Origin: Pomphorhynchus laevis
Taxonomy: Eukaryota > Acanthocephala > Palaeacanthocephala > Echinorhynchida > Pomphorhynchidae
Assembly (NCBI GenBank): GCA_012934845.2
Contig: WNNJ02001215.1
Coordinates: forward strand, 62,001-126,000
Direction: 5' to 3'
DNA length: 64,000 nucleotides
Position numbers and translations under genes: made by a program. The notes under the pieces are model-generated. The model did not search any database and had not been told where the DNA came from. It saw only the letters and a list, made by a program, of their open reading frames with translations. This document shows positions 23,311-34,089 of this stretch, in pieces. Numbering within the stretch: the first letter of the stretch is position 1; each line of letters starts with the position of its first letter.

Positions 23311-24130
23311 TAATTATTTGTTAATACTATCTGCTATACGACATGTACGCACGTTTTTTTGAAAATTTCATATTATATTTTCTTAATACAAGTCAATTGC
23401 GGTCGTATTTTTGAAATTGATCGTGATGTTATCGATATCAAATATCTATTAAAATGCCGTTATTTATTGATAATGTTTTAATCAATAAATTGATAAGTTA
23501 TTTTTGCTATTTTCTAATGATTATATTTTAATAACGTCTTGTCTATTAGCTGTCATTTCAAAGGTCTCCTATTTTTTAAATATAGCGATACTGTAAATCT
23601 TACTGTAAATATATGAACTGCTCATTCCAGTATTTGAAAATATTTTTCTTTTGTTACTACTTAAAGTAAAATAAATTATTTTCCTTAGTTTCCTTTTACA
23701 TGAATGTTGTCTCAATAAAACAAGTGTTGAAATTGTGATATAATTAATTTATTTATATATTTATATTAGTATATTTAATATTAATTAAATTGTGATAAAT
23801 TGGTAAATTAATAATAATAAATAATTGATAAATTAATAAATTATGATAAATTCATGATTCCACATATTTTATTTCTTCAACATCACAAATAATTTTTTAG
23901 TCTACCAATGCTACGCCATACGATTAAGCTACTCAGGTCCGACACTAACTTGAGGGTTTAATCGTGGTGTTCTATGGTAGGAAGTCGTGGTAACAGATGC
24001 ATAAGAAATCTTATTCTTTTGCTTCGGTGCACGTCCATATGAAAATAATGATAATTCCGTGATAGCCCAAGTACACAAAATGCAAGCTTTTTGGCCATTG
24101 TTACAAGCTTTTTAGCCATTGTTAGGCCCA
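23311..24130. other. AT-rich intron sequence, no gene seen
   Basis: Simple AT-rich sequence with runs such as TAATAATAAATAATTG near 23,810. I recognise no element. Confidence 0.6.
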
Positions 24131-25110
24131 ACTTGCTCTCTTCACAATATTCTTGAATCTATTCAGGTCGTAATCGGTATTCCAATTCACCGAAATGGTG
24201 AAACCAATTATCTTACTCGATTTATTATTACTCGATTTTTTTATTTTACTCGATTTGTAAAAGAAGAAGGGTTCAATTTACGATAATAGTAGAAAATGCT
24301 GAGATTGTCAATCTCATAAACTTTAGATTGCCAAGGCTGCCGTTAAAGTCGAACAATTGCATTTTGGAAGGATTAATAAGAAGATTGGATGAAGGAAACT
24401 GGTGTTTTAATATTACAAAGAAATGGCTCATTTTATAAACAAAATCCTTACACCTTCATCCTGAAAAAGTGATGTGATATCATCAGCACATATCATAAGA
24501 TGTTGATAGCTCAATAGAGATTAGAGAATATTAATAGATATGGATACGTACAAGGTAAGAGAAACGAGGGACCTTGAGGTACACCGATAATTGGACATAA
24601 CTGATGCATATTAGGATCATCTTTGTATCAGAAACGCTTGGTATACATCAGTATTTCCACTCTGCTTACCTAGACAACATGCTTAAATTTACATTTTGCT
24701 GAATTAACCAAGCTTACACTTACTTACCCATGGAAGCTTGTTGTGACCAAATTACGTCTTATCAAATGATTGCGATTTTGACTAGCAAGCGATTTTTCGT
24801 AAATGGAGATGAGGGTGTTTTGAATTGATATAGTCTGTAGATTAAAAAAAATATGTTACTTGGTTTTTCTTTAATAAAAATATGCCTCGGAGCACATTCA
24901 TTCCAGCAATGTCAGATGATGTGGCTGACAGCATTGTGATGGCAATTTATTTCCTCTGACAGCATGTCAAGAACTCACAAATACGAGTACAGATTAGCGT
25001 ACGGGTTTGGAGAGTCTTAGTGATGGATCCCAGAAATTAAATATATCTGTCATAGACATATCCCTACATCGGAAACTATACCAAGTGTGTAGCCGTTGGG
25101 TGAATACAAT
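24130..25110 (-). mobile_element. Old LINE-B fragment, 3' half
   Basis: The plus-strand text ACACCGATAATTGGACATAA near 24,580 and CATATCCCTACATCGGAAAC near 25,050 correspond, in the same order, to positions near 53,110 and 53,715 of the LINE-B copy at 52.4-56.2 kb. The Met/Tyr-rich RT region around the YADD motif (near 24,500) is decayed. It is a much older insertion than the other LINE-B copies. Confidence 0.7.
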
Positions 25111-26680
25111 GTCATGATCTTTATGATATCTAATCATAAATATCAAATATGCATTCTAATTATTCATCTGACTTAACGACTCATTAATTTCTACAGAGTT
25201 TTAATAGATATTGATATTATGAACATTATTGTTTTCGAATACAAAATTTTAACATTAATAAAGTACGAACTTTTTTTGATTTTTTTTATAAATAATTTTT
25301 TAATATATACAAATAAAAAGTTAATATTTTAATTTTTAACAATTTATGTATCTTATTTGTGAGCAATTGTATTATTTAGAGATTTTAATAGTAATTATCG
25401 AAATATGCAATAAGATAGTTGTTTTATTCCTTTTACAAATCCAGCTAAAAATAGTGAAATTTACAGAGAATATGTCGGAATTAGATTGATACTATTCGAA
25501 AACAGCGCATTACTATAATTCATATAATTTTATATTTTTTATTTTCATCAGATTTGACTTATTATTTATATTTTAAATGCACATCCAAATATGACTCACA
25601 CCTTTATTGTTGTACGCGGTTTTATCGTTTCAATGAAGCACTAAAATTAAGTTTCATTATACTAAGTTTCATTGATTTTGTTTGTTAATGGCCGTTTTCT
25701 GTAATTAAGAGAATTATCTCTTAACTGTAATACACATTATTCACACAGCAATTGTACTTTTCAATTGTGCAAAAATATTTTAGCCCTTTGACTTTATTCG
25801 TTTCTCATATATTCATTTCATATGCTAAAATTAGTGCTTGCCCTTAATTTATAACATATCACATAATTTAGGTTTTGCCAGTCCTACACGCTTTACTAAT
25901 CATCATCGTTCACCTTTATTTCAGTCTCAGAATTCTCTACGCGTACGTATCTTAACAGACTAATAAAGTTATGATTGTGAACTTATTTCTTAATTCGTTA
26001 ATTTTTATAAACGGAGGTTCTTATTTTTATATGTCAAAAAGCGTTATTTTTAACTTTGTATGATTTTAAGAGACTAAATACATTTTAAACTTGAATGCTA
26101 TAAACAATAAATTGTTTTGATTCAAAATCTTGAAAAAAAAATTGATTTTAAATTAAAGATTTTAATTGTAGTGATATAAATTTAATTGTAAAATTAAAAT
26201 TAAATTTAATTGTAAAAATTCAAATTCAATTTGTGGCAATTCTGCAATTTTGTCAAGTTATCATTTAATCTTACATCTATAATTGGTGGTATTACGTCTT
26301 TATATCGACTAAAGATATCGATCAAGGAATATGTGTAGACTGTTTGACAACAAATGATCATTACATAAATCGAAAATCTTGATAAAATATAATATATGTT
26401 TTCTACATATTAATTCATCCATGGCACTTATTCTTTAATTCTATTATTCTTCCATTATTTCTTAGAATCTTAATTTCTACTATTCATTCGACCAACGACT
26501 CCTTTGAAATTTGTTCTCAGTATTCAACAGCTTATTAGTGATAACCAAATATGTGTATTTCTTCTCTCATTATATTTTGCTATTACAAGCTGATTCGCTC
26601 ATATTTCGCTTTTCTGATATTACATACTATCATCTATAAATGTGTACTTCAAAATATATTTATGTTGTATTGTTAGGAGC
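25111..26680. other. AT-rich intron sequence, no gene seen
   Basis: Very AT-rich sequence. I found no exon for the J-protein gene here that fits phase and family, and no element. Confidence 0.5.
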
Positions 26681-26689
26681 AACGGAACA

Positions 26690-27030
26690 TTATTGAACAA
26701 AGGCTTTATATTTACAGTCATGAAATGAAATGTTTGACCATTGATTATTTCCTTTGCAAAGATAAGACAGCCAAATGTTTTGGACAAACAAAACAAGGCT
26801 TAACAACGAGAATTAAACGGCATAAATATAATTTGAACAATGGTGTAACTTCATTGGTATTGGTAAATCATTGGCTGAATCATAACCATGAACAACACGA
26901 TTTTCTAAGCTCTAATGTTTTGGAAAACGAAGACAGGCTGTACATACGTCTGATAAGAGAAAGCATGGATATTCAGCGTTATCCTAACACTATGGATGCT
27001 AATAAGGATAATTGGAAGTTGGTTTAACTT
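26690..27030 (+). mobile_element. GIY-YIG endonuclease fragment of a C-terminal-EN PLE
   Basis: The frame reads YFLCKDKTAKCFGQTKQGLT, then TRIKRHKYNLN, SLVLVNHWLNHNH and IRLIRESMDIQRYPNT, ending NWKLV. This follows the PLE GIY-YIG order (C..C, then K.FGQT, R..H, NH...H and the IRESM helix). In the related copy at 48.8-49.4 kb the same positions read YVGQTRQTFSKRI, then AIVNHVLSTDH and LIKESILIN. The RT part is missing. It lies in the J-protein gene's large intron. Confidence 0.75.
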
Positions 27031-27790
27031 TACTAGCACACTACAAATTCGATTGAGTTGTATATCAGTATTTAATCGTTGGTTTCTTCCGTTTTTATTG
27101 GATGTAACTAACACACCACTTTTTATTTTTCATATCAATACATAATACTTTAAAATGACTATCGAAATGGCCGAAAAATTGTGAAAAATAATTTCGTATT
27201 TTATTCTTTATCTCGATGTTTAAATCCCCTATACAATATAATAGCACATCAAATGTATTATTTTACTTCTATTTAAAAATTAATGATTTTAACCTATTCT
27301 TCAAATTTTTAATTTTGAAACATGTTCAGCGAAATAGTAGATAAAGGTTTACTATTTGTTTATATTTCGCTAGTTCATTGCGAGTTCATTGAAACGTTTA
27401 TTTTTATATAATTGAATATAAACGATTGTAGACAATTGCACAGAAACTAAGATTATTAATAAGATGTTTATGATTAAATCGTTTTTTTATCTGATGATAG
27501 TAGCAGAAGTTAGTGAAATACAAAAATTAAAAAAATCTATTTATTATTTCGTTGGTATGTCTTTAAAAATTAAAAAATATTTTTATTTATTACTCTCCTA
27601 GTTTCAGAGACTATTTTTCTCATCAGCATTTTCTCCACTTTAATAAATTTTTTATTCAATAAAATAATATTGTTATCAATTATTAATTCATTGAATTTTG
27701 TTGTTTTTGCTATTGAGAAACTGTGATGATGCAGTTTTTATTGATAACATATTTCTGAATAGTCCTAATTTTGTGTTGTGAGCTGTATTC
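27031..27790. other. Intron sequence, no gene seen
   Basis: AT-rich sequence before the membrane-segment exon. The stretch near 27,505 (AGAAGTTAGTGAAATACAAA) weakly resembles an arm of the foldback at 32.95 kb. Confidence 0.4.
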
Positions 27791-27797
27791 TGTTTAG

Positions 27798-27904
27798 GAG
27801 GATCCACTTATTCTAAAGTATATAGCAATGGGAGTACTAATGATGCTTATGTTTTTCACCGTTTATATGGTGCCCAACCAATCGTTTAGATTTGCTGCGA
27901 CATC
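27798..27904 (+). CDS. DNAJB12: DNAJB12/14-type J-protein, membrane-segment exon
   Basis: Acceptor GTATTCTGTTTAG, donor ACATC|GTAAGT. Read in phase 0 it gives EDPLILKYIAMGVLMMLMFF, then TVYMVPNQSFRFAATS, a membrane span followed by a segment like human QLMVSNPPYSL. It leaves in phase 2, which fits the next exon at 30,617. But exon 4 ends in phase 1, and read in that phase the same exon gives GGSTYSKVYSNGSTNDAYVF, which resembles human SVHSFSNGRAGY and then meets a stop. Either a small exon is missing between, or there is a one-base error or frameshift in this exon. Confidence 0.65.
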
Positions 27905-28374
27905 GTAAGTTTGCTACTACTTTATTAATCATACCGTCGTTGTCTAACATGTCTCAAGTGTTGCTTATTTATCTTGATTTTAAATCGTTCTCTATTAATT
28001 AGTAGAATTACAACAATATCAAAAGATTAGGTCATTACTTATTTCAAATATGCAAGCATTTACTCACTTAAATTTAATAAAATTTATAAATTTTAAAGCT
28101 ATGATTTGTCGATTCATTAATTCGCTAAATAATTCTCAATTTTAATAGAATAGTATATGTAGATTTATTGGTTGCTCTTTTTAGTTTTTTGATCGAGTAG
28201 CAAAACTTATAATTATTTTTTAACAATCTTTGACTTTGTATAATTTCAAGTTTTCAATAAAAAAAAACAAAATTAAATTGTGTGCATATATCACAATGCA
28301 CACAATAATAATAAATAATTATTATTATTTATTATTATTTATTATTTAAATAACAAAAATAAATAATTATTTTT

Positions 28375-28476
28375 CCTATATTTTGAAACGACCACATACC
28401 CGAAAAGTTTTATATTTTGAAAACGACCACAAAATGTTTTACCTTTTCGGGGATGTGGTCGTTTTCAATATAGGAA
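28375..28476. repeat. Foldback with three GACCACA motifs
   Basis: The left arm reads TTTGAAACGACCACATACCC and the right arm, inverted, GGGGATGTGGTCGTTTTCAA. The arms are about 33 bases. A third partial arm (GAAAACGACCACAAAATG) sits in the middle. It could fold to a long hairpin. Confidence 0.7.
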
Positions 28477-28689
28477 TCAATGTGGACGTTTTCAGTATCA
28501 CGTTAAATTGCAATTGTAGATCGTTATTCGTATAAGACTTGCTCGTTTTTCGCCTTGCATTATTATTCGTATTACAAATTTCGCAATTACAAACTTATGT
28601 CTTGATTTTCACTCAGGTAATGTGATTATATTTACGCATAAATTAATTTACAGGAACGAAAAGAGTTGCTTTATCCCAAAATTTACAAT

Positions 28690-28772
28690 ATTTCGATATA
28701 TTCTGTTATCATCTTCATGAAAATTACAAAATGTTTAAGCATTTTCAAATGTTTGTAATTTTCCTGAAGATA
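28690..28772. repeat. Small foldback
   Basis: TATCATCTTCATGAAAATTA faces TAATTTTCCTGAAGATAATG across about 25 bases. The CTGAAGAT and GAAAAT text is like that in the foldback at 32.95 kb. Confidence 0.55.
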
Positions 28773-29212
28773 ATGATATTTGTTGTAAATTTAAATTTAT
28801 ATAAAAAAGAAATAAATAGATATTTTCAATGCATAAATAAATAGACAAGTGTTTGTATGTAAAATGTCTCTGGTATCTATGTGGACGTTGTTTCAATGGT
28901 ATCAATGTTTTTACATAAAGCAATCATAAATATGTTATATAACAGAATTAATAAACGAATAATTACTAATCCTGTGAACAGATACGAAAAGGTTAAGTTT
29001 TATTTGTGAAAATATAATTATAACATACTAGCTTTATGCATATAATTTTAAATAAATTCTCGCGATTCATATGCATTTAATGTAAATTTTTTATCGAAAT
29101 CAAAACCATTTTATTATTACAGTTTTTGAAAATGTAATAAAATTTGTTTCTTTTTTATGCACATAATAATTATTTTACAAAATGTAGAATAAAAAATATT
29201 AATTGTTTTCTT

Positions 29213-30177
29213 TATGTTAACAATCATTTAAGCCAGACGCGAAAGAACGACGATAACAGTATTAGATACCGTATCGTCATCACAATGACTCATTAGTGCA
29301 TGGTGAAGCCGTAGTGCTGGTTTAGCACTATATGACGTTACTAGTGGGGTTCTGGTACCTCATACATATGAATCGTTTATTGCGTCTGCTAGTCCTCTGC
29401 ATCCAGCAATGGGAGGAATCTGGCACTGATGAGTCATTGTGATGACGAATCGGTACTTGCTACTGTTATCGTCGTTCTTCCGCGTTCGACTAAAAATGAT
29501 TAAATACATAATTCACGCGGATGATCTCACTCTCTCTTAAAAATTTAAAAAGATATTTGCCGATAAAAGATACCTGCGCCGGCGTTTGCCTGTTCGTTTG
29601 CTAATGATTCTATTTGGTGAAGCCTTAGTGCTGGTCTAGCACTCTATGACGTAACTAGAGGTGTTCTAGTACCTCATACACATGATTCGTTTATTGCCGT
29701 CTGCTAGTCCTCTTCTGCATCTCTCAGTGGGAGGAATATGGTACTGATGAGTCATTGTGATGACGATACGGTATCTAATCCTGTTACGTCGTTCTTTCGG
29801 GTCTGACTTTAATAGCTCTTAACATAATTCACGCGGAATGGTATCGTTTTGAGAAATTTATAATTAAAAGAAGTTAGCCTATATAAAAGATACCTTGCGC
29901 TGACATTTGTCAGTGCTTTTGCTAATGATTTTATTTGGTGAAGATGTAGTGCCGGTTTTGCACTCTATGATGGTACTAGAAGTGTCCTAGTACCTCATAC
30001 ACATGATTCGTTTCTTGCCGTCTGCTAGTCCTCCTCTGCATCTTACAGTGGGAGGAATCTGGCACTGATGAGTCATTGTTATGACGAAACGGTACTTGCT
30101 ACTGTTCTCGTCGTTCTTTCGCGTCTGGCTTAAATGATTGTTAACATAATTCACGGGAAATGGTATCGTTTGATATT
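29213..30177 (+). repeat. Tandem repeat of about 315 bp with hammerhead-like cores
   Basis: Three copies in tandem: 29,301-29,614, 29,615-29,935 and 29,936 to about 30,177 (partial). Each starts TGGTGAAGC, has a hairpin of the form GTGCTGG-TTTAGCAC near base 15, GTCTGCTAGTCCTC in the middle and CTGATGAGTCATTG near base 126. An inverted part of the unit (29,213-29,300) abuts the first copy, so an inverted junction begins the array. It lies in the intron before the DUF1977 exon. No ORF is present. Confidence 0.85.
30065..30091 (+). ncRNA. Hammerhead-like core, copy 3 of the tandem array
   Basis: CTGATGA-GTCAT-TGTT-ATGAC-GAAAC is an exact match to the hammerhead pattern CUGAUGA, stem II, GAAA. 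Copies 1 (29,426) and 2 (29,744) have the same stem II with GAAT and GATA in place of GAAA. In copies 1 and 3 TGGCA before the core can pair with TGCTA after it, but the bases before TGCTA (ACT) do not form a valid NUH triplet and stem III is doubtful. An alternative hairpin (GACGATA..TATCGTC) competes in the inverted copy. I call it hammerhead-like. Confidence 0.45.
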
Positions 30178-30616
30178 TTTTTTAAGTTTTGGATATTTAT
30201 AGAAAGAAGAAAAATGTAAAAATAGTTTTATTTTTAAAGTTTCCATTATTTTGAATGCTCCTGTAATTATCTTTAGTAAGAGTCAATTCAATATTGTGAT
30301 TGCCCGAAGATTGTAGCAGGAGCTATCGAAATATTGCAAATTTGATAAGTTCACCTATTTTTAGTCACCATAAATTAACAAAATGTGGATTATTCATGCT
30401 TTTACATTTAATAAGCTTATAAATAATATAAACACGACCACATCCCATAAACGTGTTGTCTTTTTTAAATTAGAGTAAGCTCTGGTTTCATAATGACTGT
30501 TGCTTTTTCAGATATTAGCAATATATTGTTTCACATCTCGATTTTTATTATAATTGTTCTCAACCATTTTCTAATAGTCAGCAAATCTACATTATATTCT
30601 TTTACACTTTTCTTAG

Positions 30617-30777
30617 TACCCACTCTATGAGAAGAACAACGTCAAGGCTGAAGGTTCCTTACTTTGTCGAGCCTAAGTTTTCAATGGATGAGAATGAATT
30701 GCAGTCATTCGAGTACGAAGTCGAAAACATATATTTAGAGCAGCTCAAACGACAGTGCAGCGAGGAAAACCAGAACC
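30617..30777 (+). CDS. DNAJB12: DNAJB12/14-type J-protein, DUF1977 exon
   Basis: The acceptor is a strong pyrimidine tract, TTTTACACTTTTCTTAG. With the phase left by the previous exon it encodes STHSMRRTTSRLKVPYFVEP, then ENELQSFEYEVENIYLEQL and KRQCSEENQN. Human DNAJB12 has HIHRRVTDHLGVVYYV, then SLKTVERNVEDDYIANL and RNNCWKEKQQ, so the match is close throughout. The donor is AGAACC|GTAAGT, phase 1. Confidence 0.88.
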
Positions 30778-31859
30778 GTAAGTTCAGATACTTTTATGTG
30801 AAATCATAATCACCTAGATAAGTGATTAAATATATACTCTAAAATTTGCTATTATTATGTATTATAAATAACACTGATAAACAAAACCTGTTTTTTAGTG
30901 TGAATTTTGAATATGTCATTATAGAGATACGTATAAAATAAATGCGTAAAAAATAGTTCACATGCGACACTGAAAATTGACTTAATATTTCCATTGCGAT
31001 ATGCAATACTTTTACATACTGTACCTACCGATCGTTCAATACGGCATGTCATGCTTGTGGAATAATTTGTTAATGCAAACATTTATCAATTACACAATTG
31101 CCAGTGGAGGTAAGAACGTTGTAGAATTGCCGTTTAAATTGTCACCAAGATCCGACGCAATATTATGTAAACTAACGCCACTATATTCATGTATTCGCAA
31201 CCTACTTGGCTAAACAATAAACAGGTGTATTGTTCTTATCTGACGAATCTTGAGCTTAAGAAAAGTAAGGTTGATGATGAAATATATTTGACACCTGCCT
31301 TTAACCAAACTACATGGATGAACGCCCAATGTTTTAATCGGCTACTTGTTTGGAGAATCTCTATGGACGGCCACCATGATAAATAATGTACAAACCCAAT
31401 CACATTTAATGATCGTAAATCGTCATGAATATGTAAAGAATCTCGCGCCTTCATGTGTTTTCATGCTCTCATTTATCGCACATACATTTTAAGCATACAT
31501 ACCGTTTGATGAGTATCAATTGACAATATCTTTAACTTATGAGCTTAACGTTTCATGCGTTTATCATCAAGGTTCTGACATGCTTCATTTTGTCTGTATT
31601 ACCCATTACTTTATTTAATTTTAATTTATAAAGAGTTGTATTTTGTTATTTTCTGTCATGCCAAAAGGCTTTGATGACACAATAAATCTCTTCATGTACT
31701 ACTATTGAAGTATTACCACTGACATAATAAATCTCTTCTATGCATTATTATTTTGTTATGTATGACTCGTAATTATTAATCTTATATTAAGTAGATTACC
31801 AAAATTAGTTAATATTTTGCTTTGTGAATTCTTTCTGCTTTATTTAACAAGGAATCTCT

Positions 31860-32590
31860 ACTGTTTTTCTAATTTTAACATATTGGAAGGTTCAATATGT
31901 AACGGGAGGTAATAGTATCCCAATTATAGCTAACCTATTTTTAAGCTTTAAAGAATATGAATTTGTTCATAACTGTATAATCCAGGTAGCCTGTAATCCA
32001 GGCTACCTGGTAGCCTCATTCTTAATAAAACCAATATTAATGATAAAGAAGTAAATATCTATAAACAATAAATTAACAATAAATTAAAATCATTTAAATA
32101 CTATAATTTATACATATTTTAAATTTGGGTACTATAAAAATATAACTAAACGAAAAATTGCCAAAGATATTAATAAATATAAAAATAAATTTAAACTCTT
32201 AAGTGCCAAATTTTTATGGATGGATAATAAATAATATACTTTGTATTAGAGTAAGATACACCAGATAATTAAATTTTATCAGATAAAATACGTCCTTAGC
32301 ACGTATTTGGCCCCGCTGCTGTGTTGGCTAGATTAATTAGGGCCGAAACCTCATAAAATAGCAGTTCCTCTGATGACCTATAATCTTTATTCTGATACAA
32401 CTTCTGTTATTTATTAGTTAATTCATAGAAATTGACTTTATTTTAAATTTTCGTAATACATTTTATCGTTATATAAATTGTATAAAATATCATTATTATT
32501 TATAATTATTTATCTTTATCTTTTAATTTATATATAGTATAAAATACTTTGGCTCGGTTAACAAATCTAATTGCGAGCTGTTTAGCTAAA
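31860..32590 (+). mobile_element. Naiad-like PLE remnant: RT scrap and terminal repeat
   Basis: The text near 31,905 (GGAGGTAATAGTATCCCAAT) corresponds to the RT box MSGNSSPI of the element at 45.6 kb. After a scrap of the later RT and its 3' tail comes the structured motif (32,278-32,374) and the AT-rich terminal repeat to about 32,590, ending TAAAATACTTTGGCTCGGTT. It lies in the last intron of the J-protein gene. Confidence 0.7.
32278..32374 (+). ncRNA. Structured motif of the Naiad-like PLE, copy A
   Basis: Helices seen: outer ATCAGA / TCTGAT (32,278-32,283 with 32,369-32,374); hairpin AAATACG / CGTATTT (32,286-32,292 with 32,302-32,308); GGCCC / GGGCC (32,309-32,313 with 32,340-32,344); CTGCTGT / ATAGCAG (32,316-32,322 with 32,358-32,364). 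The last two are interleaved, so both can form only as a pseudoknot. GAAACC follows GGGCC. Confidence 0.65.
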
Positions 32591-32945
32591 ACAAGGAATA
32601 GTTAAATAATTTTTTGATAAGGGTATAAAATTTAAGTGTTTAGACAAGTGGATACTATTGAAATCAAGTTATGTACAGATAATGAAAATTGCTGATAATA
32701 CATCGTTATAAATATTTTTAATTTTTATCTTGGTTTTTATTTCAATTTGCAACTTTCTATTTTAATTTATTAATTTTACTTTGTCGATTAGCTAAATGTG
32801 AATTTTTATAATTAGCATTTGTTCATTAATTGACATTTGAACAATATATTATAATATATCAATTGTTAACCTATATATAATACGATTGTTTTAGAGTGAG
32901 TGAAGAAAATGTTTTTAAATAGTTGATACTGATCCATTATTGATA

Positions 32946-33127
32946 AATAATTATTGCAGCTGGATCAAAGAAGAGAGGAAATTATTTTTGATATTTCGCT
33001 AACTTCTGTTAGCATCTTCAGAAAATTACCTTGTAATCTTCAGAAAATTTTTTAAGATGCTAACAGAAGTTAGCGAAATATCAAAAATAATTTACTCTCT
33101 TCTTTGATCCAGCTGCAATAATTATTT
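32946..33127. repeat. Foldback with 73-bp arms and hammerhead-like remnant
   Basis: The left arm has GCAGCTGGATCAAAGAAGAG and TTTCGCTAACTTCTGTTAGC. The right arm (about 33,054-33,127) is its complement with few changes. On the right arm, AAGATGCTAAC-AGAA-GTTAGCGAAAT has the shape of an eroded hammerhead core, stem II and GAAA. A single arm of this repeat is present at 7,225. Confidence 0.75.
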
Positions 33128-33970
33128 ATTAAACAATTTTTTATAGATTCGAATGCTGCTGGTTTCATCATTAGTTAGATTATTGCTAATGATGTAAATA
33201 ACGATAAAAACAACAATATGTTTTGCTGCGATATGCATGTTTTTGTCAAACGATTGTGACCAAATCGAGATAGCTTGACCATTCACTATTGAACCATTTA
33301 CCTGTGAACATATTTAACCATGCACTATAGAACATATCCTTAATATATATCGCATAAAGGCAGCACAGGTAAAGTTTTCGAAAATATGATGGACTTTGCA
33401 CACACGTTTTTTTAAATAAAACAAATGTCACTTTTTCCGCAGTATGACTTAGAAACCTGACCCTATGAAGAAAGAAAATATTCTACGTAAAGCATTAAAG
33501 AGGATTTCGCCCTGTTTTGCGAAATCTCCTTGAAAGACCATATTACCAGACCATATGAAGTTTTGTGACGAATGAAGATCACTGGAATTATATCTTTTGG
33601 AAAAGAACGCACTCAGATTGTTTGATATCATCAAAGATCACGAGTATAGTTATGCAAATATGGTATATTGTCTGACACTACAACCCACTGCTACACACCG
33701 ATCACGACCACTACATGCTTTGAAGCATTTAATCGACGGACTACTAAAAATGCAAGAACTAAATTATCAATGGAAAAGAACAATCAATTAATATTACGCA
33801 CCCCTAACCACTGAAGTAGTTTATATACTGATTTAGATTGTTATTATACTTGTTTGTGACCATAAACCTATTGGCAACGTTTTCTAAACCATTTATGATA
33901 TTCTTACATTTGATAACAAATTCCATTATATTTTTCGTTTTGCTGCATAAAGGTACATTTTTTGTTTTAG

Positions 33971-34089
33971 GCATAGCAGCAATTGCAAGAGCCAGAATAT
34001 TCGGCTCGATAAATGCTGAAAAGGAGGCTTTGCAAATGCAAACGCCTAGCTGTGATATTTATCGTTCAATGTCAGCAAAAGCTGCCTAA
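33971..34089 (+). CDS. DNAJB12: DNAJB12/14-type J-protein, last exon
   Basis: Acceptor TTTTTTGTTTTAG. In the required phase it gives RIAAIARARIFGSINAEKEA, then LQMQTPSCDIYRSMSAKAA and TAA. This equals the human C-terminus LYRARYFGDTDMYHRAQKM, then GTPSCSRLSEV, including the TPSC tetrapeptide. The exon closes the gene at 34,089. A candidate poly(A) signal lies at 34,535. Confidence 0.88.

Noticed and set aside
30512-30616. Hydrophobic frame before the DUF1977 exon (ISNILFHISIFIIIVLNHF, then LIVSKSTLYSF) as the membrane-segment exon
   Set aside because: It resembles the family and its phase fits the other reading of the 27.8-kb exon, but it would need a frameshift to reach the DUF1977 frame, and it overlaps the pyrimidine-rich acceptor tract. 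The exon at 27,798-27,904 with its consensus donor is simpler. I do not exclude it.
31001-31454. Open frames between the last two exons of the J-protein gene
   Set aside because: Frames of 65-72 codons on both strands with no match to the family and no suitable splice phase. The true last exon is at 33,971.
32365-32380. CTGATGACC at the end of the Naiad-like motif read as a hammerhead core
   Set aside because: The bases after it do not pair with those before GAAAC, the box reads CTGATGG in the 44.15-kb copy, and no cleavage triplet fits. The text is explained by the outer helix ATCAG/CTGAT.
33597-33791. Plus-strand frame of 64 codons
   Set aside because: It begins at a non-ATG codon, has no family resemblance and lies in the last intron.
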